In this document: piece by piece, positions 18,641-26,662 of the stretch
Layout: each line of letters begins with the position of its first letter
How positions within the stretch are numbered: the stretch's first letter is position 1
DNA from: Paramacrobiotus richtersi
Taxonomy: Eukaryota > Tardigrada > Eutardigrada > Parachela > Macrobiotidae
Direction of reading: 5' to 3'
Assembly (NCBI GenBank): GCA_034698045.1
Contig: JAQGAU010000526.1
Coordinates: 1 to 26,662 of the forward strand
Length of the DNA: 26,662 bases
Notes under the pieces: model-generated
What the model saw: only the letters and a program-made list of their open reading frames with translations
Databases searched by the model: none
What the model was told of the DNA's origin: nothing
Position numbers and translations under genes: made by a program

Positions 18641-18948
18641 ATTGGTGGCAGCTAGCTAGGTCCATTATCAGCTTGTCTAACTTTCCATTTCACACTTCCG
18701 ATGCAATAGCAGCCAGTTGAACAGAACAGTAAGTAAAACAATGAAGTTGTTTTCACGATCCTGCATGGGCAGTATCCAGTAAGACAGCCCTGGGATGCTT
18801 CCATTAGCTAAGGAAATATGATACCGTTGCATGCATACAAAGTCGTGCAAAGCGATTCTTTTTAACATGGGCAAGAGCCAGAACCGTTGAAAGTTGCGTC
18901 CGTAGAAATACATGGTATCTACAAACGCCTTGATTATCCTTCAACAGC
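18641..18948. other. Remnant 3' flank after F-box copy 3
   Basis: The sequence matches about 23790-23930 downstream of copy 4 (shared GAACAGAACAG, AGTAAAACAATGAA and TGGGATGC). It confirms that the deletion in copy 3 joined early exon 2 to post-gene DNA. No gene is seen. Confidence 0.6.
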
Positions 18949-19205
18949 CATGAAACAACACTTGTTTGGTATCATAATACTCACCAAATTTTGAGATTTC
19001 TTTCGGTCCATCGTCGGGCAAGACTGGCTCTGGAGAAAACGAATGCGAAGTGTTTCAGTTTTGACAATTTCAAGGTGCAAGAAGCGTTGCGTGGCGAAGA
19101 CTGGTATGGGTTAAGCGTGATTTTCCCCCGCGTTAATATGATTTCCCCTGCAGAAAAAGCATTGGGGGGAATGGTGCAATATCCCGTGATCCGTAAAAAA
19201 TATGC
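18949..19205. repeat. Solo arm of the foldback element
   Basis: Shares with the right arm at 14499-14768, in the same order, CACTTGTTTGG, GAAGTGTTT, TTTCAAGG, GTGATTTTCCCCC, ATGATTTCC, TTGGGGGGAA and CGTAAAAAA. No left arm is seen nearby, so it is a half copy or an old deletion derivative. Confidence 0.7.
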
Positions 19206-20212
19206 CATATCCTACAGCCTGTGTCGAAGTATATTCTAACTCTAGATCTATAATACGCGCGGCCGCCCTATATCAAAAAGATCTCAAAAACCATAGCGAG
19301 TCAGCAAAAACGGACAACACCATTCGACTCCCCACAGCCGAAAAGGGGGTCACATGATATTTTTAAAAAAAAAATTTTGCCGGCACAGGGAATACCAGCT
19401 TCTGTGCTAAATCTTCAAGGTCACCTTGAAACTAACCTAATCAAAAAGTCACTTGCCGCACAATAGGTGAATTCAAATGTCCATTCATACCGATGTATCT
19501 ATTCGTATCTTACTCTACATCGAGCGGGATAAACTCGGCATATTACCAAACCCAAACGACAAAACAGAAATCGCAAAGCAAAAGCCACTAAGCAAAGTGC
19601 GCAGCAATGAAAGTCTCATCGAAAAGCGTCGTGCAAAACAAATCCAAAAATGGACCGCTCTGCAAGTCAAACCAAGGGAGGAGTAGTGTAGAACAATGCT
19701 GGAGTACTAAAGCTACATGAAAAAATTCTGTTCTATATCGTTTCGCCCAAAACTCGCACAACAGAAAAACGTACAAACATCTGAAGAAGAAATATTTAAG
19801 GAAAACAACCGAGAATTAAATAGTGAAGGAATCAAACAGAAAGTCCAACTAGCCCTAAAGATATCTGACTGAACCTTCGTAACCATCGATTAAACCGAAA
19901 GACCGTTTGTGACCGCCATAACCGCCCGAGGGACCACAATTCCGTCCGGTTAAGTGTATCCCGCCCGAAGGGTTTTCTTCCCGAACTTCAGTGATACTGC
20001 CAACGTCATTCAAAGGTTATCCGAGCATTTCTCCTGAAACGCAGACGATAACGAGTATCATCCGTACACTCTCGCTGTATGACACCAAAGACCACTGTCA
20101 TCCAGGTAATTCCGCTGGCACGCGATATACAAAAGGAGTCAGCCACTTTTACGGCATTTGTGAAAGTTGTAGGGATTAAAACGGTCATGAACGGTCTCCT
20201 GAAAAAGTATCT

Positions 20213-20300
20213 GGATCACACTGATAGTTTGGAAACACCCGGCAAGTGTCCGGCCGAAACTGCAGTTAGCAACTGGACGCCGGCAAAAGTGTCTGAGCAA
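20213..20300. repeat. Isolated copy of the CCGGCAAAAGTGTC repeat
   Basis: Contains AAGTGTCCGGCCGAAAC followed about 30 bases later by CCGGCAAAAGTGTC. The same order and spacing occur at 21211-21360, about 1 kb downstream. Confidence 0.65.
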
Positions 20301-21210
20301 CACTAATTTTATGGGAGCACCAAGCAAGTGTTATCTCTTGAAATTCGGAATGCAACTGAAAGCACCATAGCAGAACCGGATGTCTAACCGAACGTTCGCA
20401 ACAACCGGTCAAAGCGAAAACTCAATTTTGACCGGCAAAACCGTCAGTAAGGGGGCCCATTCCGTCGTACGTACAATTTGCCTCACCCGAAGAATTTTCG
20501 TAATCTAAATTTAAAAGACATTCGGACGTTTTTGCGAATCCGAATTCGGATCCGAAAATAACTGGCAGCTTCGTCCGGGCATTTTTTCCTGACCTCCAAA
20601 GAGTACCAGTATTACTGTGCACGAATGAGAGCATAATTATGAAAGGTCTTATCTAGATAGGTCTGCCTGTGCGCGGTAAACAGAATGAGCCAGCGAGAGC
20701 ATCATGGCACAAGCGTCCAGACGAAACCGGTTGTCAATTCGGATCCGGTACAAGATCCGATACAAGACGAATGTTTGTCCAAAATTAAACAACCACTGAG
20801 AAAACCAAAAGTCGTCTGGAAACATCGTGGAGCTGGGCGAAATAAGCAAAGGACACCGTAAATTATCCTAATGGAAGATTTTACTCGAAAAGAACAGAAC
20901 AGGAAATAGCTTTTCCGTATAAGCTCGTCCTATCAGAAATCTGGAACAAAAGAGAAGGCGTAGCAAAATGGTCAGGTCCTCCAAACATTCGAATAACGTT
21001 TCTGTTGTTTTGGCCCAAAGAATCTTCAGAAATATCCGCGACTTATGCCCAAGCCGAATGAGCAAACAATTACGAACAACAGTACACAAAACAAAATGGG
21101 GCAGTTGACCGAACCCCTTCAAAGCCTAATAGTATGCTTTTGAATCGCTTATGACTGAAATTTGAAGATTCCGAAAAAAACGTAACGCACAGGCAAAGGT
21201 TTTTCTTGAA

Positions 21211-21360
21211 GGCGCCGGCTGAAGTGCCCCGGTAAAACTGACTGTTTGGGGGCACCCGCCAAGTGTCCGGCCGAAACACAAATACCGACTGAGCACCGGC
21301 AAAAGTGTCCGGATGAAACTGATTGTTTAGAGGCATCCGGGAAGTGTCTCCATGACTGTT
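21211..21360. repeat. Tandem copies of the CCGGCAAAAGTGTC repeat
   Basis: At least one full unit (21236-21319: CTGACTGTTTGGGGG, AAGTGTCCGGCCGAAAC, then CCGGCAAAAGTGTCCGG) is flanked by partial units on both sides. The period is about 84 bases. Confidence 0.65.
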
Positions 21361-21746
21361 AGATGAGTCTCGCTGGGGGATTCTCGCGATTTCGGGTGGC
21401 CATAAGTGACGCCGGACGGAATTTTCGCCCTTTGGGAAGCTTTGCGGCAGCGGGTTTACGGACAAAGTTTCCGCCGAATGAGTACTCTAACTTAAATTCT
21501 TATTTCGGAAACAAGCGAAAACAAAACTTACAAATCCAAACATTGTCAGTCAGTCATTTCCTTACAAAATGGTTTTTCGACTATGTATAGTTCAGTACAA
21601 TACAATAACAAAATCATAGTAATAACGGTTCAGCTTGTCCAATTCGTTTCCAACCAGCTTAGATCTGGATAGTAAATTTATGTTGTCGAATGCACTCTGA
21701 CCGTGGACCTCAAGAAATCCTGAGGCGGCAGCCGAGGGTGTTTCTT

Positions 21747-21976
21747 GTAATTCGCTAAGAGTTTTCTGTCTGTCGAGGCACTCTGAACGATCCACTCATC
21801 CAATCCTCAAGTGCAGTATATCATTTTAAAGCTTATGCTCTCTATTTCTGCCGTCAAAAGTAAAAACTGGGAATAACAAACCCATTCAAGAGAAACAGCA
21901 TTTCAGTGGGGAACCAATGGGAACGAGGTACAGAGTTCTGTTATATTTGCGCAATTTTGCGCGGGTCGCCTAGTAA
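21747..21976. repeat. Inverted, diverged copy of part of the 520-bp repeat
   Basis: The reverse complement matches about 4464-4700: ACTAGGCGA, GCAAAATTGCGC, ACAGAACTCTGTACCTCGTT, GATGAGTGGATCGTT and AAAACTCTTAGCGAATTA. It ends just before sequence homologous to intron 1 of the F-box copies, so its edge marks where that homology was cut. Confidence 0.8.
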
Positions 21977-22118
21977 ATCATAATACTCTCATTTCCGAAG
22001 GAATTCATTGTGCGCAGCTTTGCTAATCATTCGTTGCACATAAAATTTGCTGCCATATTCTTTTATTTTGGGATTAGGTCTAGTTTTGAACCGACCGATT
22101 TTTTTTGTCGTTTCGTAG

Positions 22119-23400
22119 ATGCATGAATTGCGCACTCAGCTCAACAAGGCAACGAAGCCGTGCGGTTATCTGCAGAAACGGAAGCTTTCCGAGGCTGATC
22201 TAGAGTTCGCAGCAGAAGATACCACATGTGTTTCAAGTAGCAATATCGCAATATTACCTACAGAATTCCTGGCATTCGTATTTGCCTGTTTGGACAGTGA
22301 CGAGCAGTATAGACTGCGTCGAGTGTGTGTGTACTGGGACTGCGTTCTCACATTGCCAGCGATAACTCATGTTCTTCGCGTGCACTACGACAATCAGAAG
22401 CAGAATTACTTGACGGCGGCCAGTTTACGCCATTGCTGGACACCACACACCAAAATCATAATTAACGCCGGCGAGCGCGCCAACCGTTCAGCACTGTTCT
22501 GTGGCGGTCAGTTGTTCCGCACTCTGGTGCAACACAGTATATATGCACCCGTACAGCGATTGGTGCTGGCTAATGTCGTGTTTTCGATGGAAGATGCTAG
22601 ACGCGACCCGAATGGGCTGGATTTTCTGGGCACGTTAGGGCGTTTGGTTGAGGAGCTGAATGAACTGACTGCTGTTTGCCGCTGCCTGTCATTGCATAAC
22701 ATTACAGTACATCTCGGTATTCATGTTGGGCCAATAAAATCTGCGTCTGTGCGTATCCTGACTGCGCACATTGATGGATTCCTGACTGTTAAAGAGGTTT
22801 GGTCTCGGATGGAGGATAGCCTGCCGCTTCTGGATCATGCGCAACTGCAGAGTTTGTCGACTTGGCTCTGCTACCAATATCCGAACGGCCAGCAACAGTT
22901 TCGGCGTGTAAGTTTAGATAACCGAATTACTGCTTTGCGTTTCAACTTTGAGCCGTTTGGCTTACTGATCCGACGGCGATACAAGCTTGGTTGTGTTACC
23001 AACCACCGATTAGCTGGAATATGCCGAGCGCTGTCGTTCGGTTACAGTCTGTAGTCAGTTTTCAGTCCTGCCGGGAAGATGTTGCAGTCGGGTCACGCTT
23101 TCTTTGGGCGCCTAAAGGCACAAGAAGAGTTTGTTTCGAGTCTTAGGCAAGCGTAGTGCTATTTCCAAGATTACGTTGATTCAACACTACATTGCCAAGA
23201 AAATGCTTTCTGTCTGACAGTTTATAAACGAAGGACGGAATGGTGACCCGCCGTACGATGTGGATGTAGGAAATCGATCCTGGACTGTGGCCGAGTTGGC
23301 CAGTCTGGATGTACACAGCCACAGGATGAGCAAACTCACTTTGTACAGGCTTTACGCATCATCGAGGGGGACATCTCTGGAATGTGTCGTTTCATGGTAA
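22119..23400 (+). CDS. F-box protein, copy 4 (exons 2 and 3 intact, exon 1 missing)
   Basis: Exon 2 is 22119-22907 and exon 3 is 23221-23400 (TAA), both phase 0, with TTTCGTAG before 22119, GTAAGT at 22908 and TCTGACAG before 23221. The F-box is at ILPTEFLAFVFACLDSDEQ, then LRRVCVYW. The rest follows copy 2 closely (HVLRVHYDNQKQNYL, RSALFCGGQLFRTLVQ, GTSLECVVSW). Exon 3 contains a short in-frame difference but no stop. About 140 bases of intron 1 survive upstream; then homology ends at a dispersed repeat, and no FMRP-like exon is found back to copy 3. The ATG at the start of exon 2 could allow a shorter F-box-only protein of about 322 residues if a promoter lies in the inserted DNA. Otherwise it is a 5'-truncated pseudogene that still has open exons. 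Confidence 0.65.
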
Positions 23401-24124
23401 CAACTCAAGAACCAACTGGAAAAGGTCGGGTATTTTAACCCGGTTACTGGCATTAAATTTTGTAGATGGATTCTGAAGTCTACATAACTGTTTGGCAATG
23501 TGTTTTTACTAGTTGGTATTCTGTGAATTAAACAAGTCACTTCGGTACAGCAAAGAGCATATGTATATCAGAAAATTGCTCACAGTGAATAAACTATCAT
23601 CGAGACACCGCGAACCAACCAGAAGGTGGTACCTACAAGAGCGTTATGCACACTACTCCGATAACCTTTGGCCTTTTGTGGCACAGGGTGTATCCTGTAG
23701 TAGTCATAGCCAGTTACGTCAATCCAGACAGGAATACCTTTAATACATCAAAGTAATTGTGGCAGGTCCATAATTGGCTGGTCTGAAATGCCACTTCGCA
23801 CTTCCGGTACAGTGCCAGCCAGCTGAACAGAACAGGAAGTAAAACAATGAACTTGTTTTCTCGATGTTGCATTTGTCACATTAAGGATTGCAACCTTGGG
23901 ATGCATCCATTAGTTAGTGTTAGCAGTCTTCCAGCCATCGGGCATTCACTCTGAACACCGTTTCTTGTCCTTCTCTAATACATTGGACAAATAAAATCTG
24001 TTTATCTAATTTACGTGTGTCATACACTTTTCCAAACAGGTTTATGTTTTGGGGTGACTTACAATCTGAAAATGTGTACTTGAAGTACGCGGGAAAGCAC
24101 AACATACGTTCTTCTGATAACTAA
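23401..24124. other. 3' flank of F-box copy 4
   Basis: The sequence matches the flanks of copies 2 and 3 up to about 23930 and is unique after that. No gene is seen on either strand. Confidence 0.45.
23588..23593 (+). terminator. Poly(A) signal AATAAA, F-box copy 4
   Basis: AATAAA lies about 190 bases after the stop at 23398-23400 on the coding strand, a normal spacing. Confidence 0.4.
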
Positions 24125-24358
24125 CGTACATGTGCTGTAATCTGCGGTTGCGGCGCAGTGAATGTGGTGTTCGTTTCGATTCATGCAGAAAGAAATTTGC
24201 CGTACAGATTGAATCATATTGATCCCACCATCAAGTTAGCCTTGGAAGAAGTGCGATACTGTTATACTAATTTGAATTTTTCGTTGGTAACCTTACGGGA
24301 TAAAAGTAGAACCACAAATCGCTATCTGTGGTTGCGGCACTTGTTGGTACTTCTGTAA
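24125..24358 (+). pseudogene. Fragment resembling the start of a receptor guanylate cyclase ligand-binding domain
   Basis: The frame is open from after a TAA at 24122-24124 to the stop at 24356-24358, without a usable ATG. The residues NVVFVSIHAERNLPYRLNHI, then DPTIKLALEEVRYCYTNLNF, follow the pattern of ANF-receptor domains of natriuretic-peptide-receptor-type cyclases ('vv ... Y ... r ... Pai.lAleev'). Similarity fades after TLRDKSRT. The core is bracketed by an imperfect 18-base direct repeat (AATCTGCGGTTGCGGCGC at 24139-24156 and TATCTGTGGTTGCGGCAC at 24323-24340). No signal peptide, membrane segment or cyclase exon follows. I read it as a stranded exon fragment; the family call is by eye. 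Confidence 0.42.
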
Positions 24359-24744
24359 TTTTGATTCAAGCGTCAGCGCACTGCGTTGCATTTAATTTCT
24401 AACCCTGCTAAAAGCGACCCTGTGATTTAATACAATAGTAGTAAGTACTGCGTAAGTACTACTAAATAGTAATTACTATTATGTATTATGTTTTAATTCA
24501 CTGGAAGCAGTAAACAATTCATGACACGTAAAAGGTTACAACATCGTAATTACTATACTAAAACGATTCTATCTGGATCGCAGAACCATTTCGTTTGGGC
24601 CATGTGACTCCTAAGTCGTAGCCGTTCTCCTTCGTCTCTCTAACTTCTTTCTAGACACGTGTACTATATGAGTATTTATTTGGCATAAGCCCGGTTGTAT
24701 TATATTACCAATACTATACTATATCTTTTGGGAGAGAACAATAA
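24359..24744. other. AT-rich space before the convergent kinase-WD40 gene
   Basis: No gene is seen. It contains short TAGTACTTAC-type runs and the poly(A) signal of the minus-strand gene. Confidence 0.35.
24675..24680 (-). terminator. Poly(A) signal AATAAA, kinase-WD40 gene
   Basis: On the minus strand AATAAA lies about 65 bases after the TAA at 24745-24747, a typical distance for a short 3' UTR. Confidence 0.55.
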
Positions 24745-26662
24745 TTATTTGGAAGCGACCGGCTTTCTGCCCATGAAAGACAATGTAAATTGTTCACATC
24801 GTTCGAGATCCAGGAGCAGAGCGCTTTTTTCCTTAGTCAACAGAATACCTGAGCTAGAGCTGTTCCACTGCGGATTACCTGGTGATCTATCTAAAGACGG
24901 TAATTTCACTATCCACAACAGTGTTTCGGTCTCTACATCCCAGACGGCTAGTCCAGCAGCATCACGTTCAGCAGGGGCCGGTAATCTGACTACAGCGGCA
25001 CAGTACTGGATATTAGGACTAACAGACAACGAAGTACGATTATACGTCGATCGAAGCGGTGCCCAAAACTCAGCCAGATCCGTGCTGAGAAGCGCAGGAA
25101 TCCTTCTCCTTTCGCGCCACATCCACAGATGGTGCTGATTTGGGGAATCTTCATTCTAAAACATAGAATCGCAGCCAGATCTACGTACATATTTCCAGAT
25201 TTGGTTGTATTCTTTTGTGTTGTTGTATGAATTTTTAAAGTGCGATGTTTAAACATTAAACAAGGTACTTCTATACACTACCACACGGCACCTAATATAT
25301 TTTCACGCACTGCGCTTACCGTTGTGTCCTGCTGTAGGCAACAGCAGAAAATAGAGGTGTCGGCCGACTCACTCCAGAAGCTCTGATCTACGGTGCTATA
25401 CAGCCAGCTGAGACCAGCATCTATTTGTACTTGTATTTCACGACTTTTCACATCCCATATCCTAAGAATGGAGGCCTGCCTTTTACTCGTATCTAGTAAG
25501 GGTTCCGCCATCAAATTACCCTAGAATGTTGAACATTCAATGTTCAGCTGCTCGTGAAACGCCAGTGACAATGACAACCTAAAGCGTGCCTACCTTGGCG
25601 TTGTATTGCACCGCACGACTGAACCGGGTTGCTAAGTTTAGTTCGGTATCATCGGCATGCCTGCTTCTGAGGCGGTTTATTAGTTCGCGACCAAGCGGCA
25701 GCTTTGCGGTGTAACTGGACTGTAAGATGCCCGAGGGCGCAACCGCACAATCGCAAATCACTCCGTTGCAGTCAGACAAACGCACTGTACTTTGGTCGAT
25801 CCATCGCAACTGCTCGATGATGAAATCTTCGATAAATGTTTTTGCAAAATTGGCGTCGACGACTTGTAAACTGCGATCACTTCTACTTTTCTCAGTCCAT
25901 ATATATAAACAGGTAGTCCGCTTATCATTCGCACAGCTGGCAGCAGCGAAGCGACAGCCTGTCACGTCCCACTGGAAACACCAATTAAATAACGAAGATT
26001 CCGAATCTACTCCGTCAAGGAGTACAAACGCCTTCTCGTCGTGGCCCCAAATTTCCACAATTGCGCTGCTTATCATAGAATCGCTGGTGTAAAACCCTTT
26101 GAAACAGAGTTTCTCTCAGTTCAGCAAGTAAGTAGCAATGACGTTGCGGCGTATATTTCACTAACCTAATGCCGCCAGCGCACCGCTGTGGTTAAAGCTC
26201 GCTAAAAAGCATCGCCCTCGATCGTACGTATCGTCCTCCATTTTGAGCATACTTTTCATGTACTGCGTTAGATGTTGGATTTCTTTATCTTTCCATCGCG
26301 GCAACTCCGTCCACGTTTGTCTTGCCGTCATATAATCTTTTGCAAATATGGAATCCTTTCCAATAAATGCGACAATGTTACTCTGCGGAATCCAGGTGAT
26401 CACTGGGTCCAGGTTCTGCAGATGATCATATGATCCGCTGAAAATTTCCAGGAATGCATTGTAATATGGCTGGATCTTGGACACTTTAAAAAGGAGAGAA
26501 CGCAGTTTAACAAGTAACGCATCGGCCGGTATCCTTTCCGCTACGTTTGTAGAAAGACAACGCCCGATGACATCTGCCAAATCAATAGGTATTTCTGAAG
26601 ATACTACAGGAATGTAGCCATTTGCAATCTTGAAAATAATCTGTTCGCGCGTGGTATGAGGG
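24745..26662 (-). CDS. Protein kinase plus WD40-like repeat protein, C-terminal part (5' end outside the window)
   Basis: Four exons read down the minus strand: 26662-26166, 26096-25594, 25520-25320 and 25155-24745 (TAA). Introns are GTTAGT/TTCAAAG, GTAGGC/TTCTAG and GTAAGC/TTTTAG, and frames join cleanly, giving about 536 residues in the window. The first codons (REQIIFKIANGYIPV, then EIPIDLADVIGRCLSTNVAE, RI) are the end of a protein kinase C-lobe: the last helices with the conserved arginine after the 'CL' motif. A linker follows, then blade-like segments: FNHSGALAALG to VEIWGHD, WDVTGCRFAAAS to CLYIW, ILRIWDVKSREI and GLAVWDVETETLLW. These fit a WD40-type beta-propeller. Kinase followed by WD40 is known from LRRK-type and Vps15-type proteins, but nothing seen here ties this gene to either. 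The catalytic core lies off the window, so activity cannot be judged. Confidence 0.72.

Larger units (their letters stand above)
19206..21746. other. Repeat-rich DNA without a recognisable gene
   Basis: Open frames here (19477-19686 plus, 20422-20634 minus, 21070-21465 minus) are short and lack recognisable domains. Base composition shifts to CCG- and CGAA-rich words not seen elsewhere in the window. A family of about 84-base repeats occurs at 20213-20300 and 21211-21360. The stretch lies where exon 1 of F-box copy 4 would be expected. It may be a degraded transposable element whose ends I cannot define. Confidence 0.35.

Noticed and set aside
21070-21465. Minus-strand 131-codon open frame
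   Set aside because: It runs across the 84-base repeats, its residues repeat accordingly (DTSRMPLNNQF and DTWRVPPNSQF), and no domain is seen.

Overview
The window reads as nuclear DNA from an invertebrate animal. Genes are split by GT-AG introns, AATAAA signals follow several stops, intergenic DNA is AT-rich, and short non-autonomous transposons are common. A tardigrade is my best guess, because lineage-specific F-box families, gustatory-like receptors and remnants resembling receptor guanylate cyclases occur together. That is inference; nothing in the sequence proves the phylum. No bacterial operon, tRNA, rRNA or CRISPR array was seen.

Layout. (1) 1-4096: a fragmentary start, then F-box gene copy 1 (1063-3163, three exons, exon 1 frameshifted) and a possible receptor fragment on the minus strand. 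(2) 4321-7002: a 520-bp tandem repeat, then a diverged duplicate of the DNA at about 204-730. (3) 7003-13816: a gustatory-receptor-like cluster. It holds a broken minus-strand relic (7003-7611), one complete four-exon gene (8342-11485) with a hAT-like MITE in intron 1, and a truncated third copy (12521-12959) cut by a TIR element. (4) 14093-14768: a foldback element. (5) 15184-23400: F-box copies 2 (intact, 15184-17432), 3 (wreck, 18046-18640) and 4 (22119-23400, no first exon), separated by repeats. (6) 24125-24358: a ligand-binding-domain fragment. (7) 24745-26662: the 3' part of a minus-strand kinase plus WD40-like gene that runs off the window.

The most interesting item is the F-box family. 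Splice sites and phase show that the upstream reading frame and the F-box reading frame belong to one gene. The upstream exon resembles the FMRP/FXR N-terminus (two Agenet/Tudor-like repeats followed by a KH0-like segment). The predicted protein is therefore an FMRP-N-like module fused to an F-box, which would suit an SCF ubiquitin-ligase substrate receptor. I do not know a described family with this layout. Copies 1-4 show the family duplicating and decaying in tandem, with transposons at several of the breaks.
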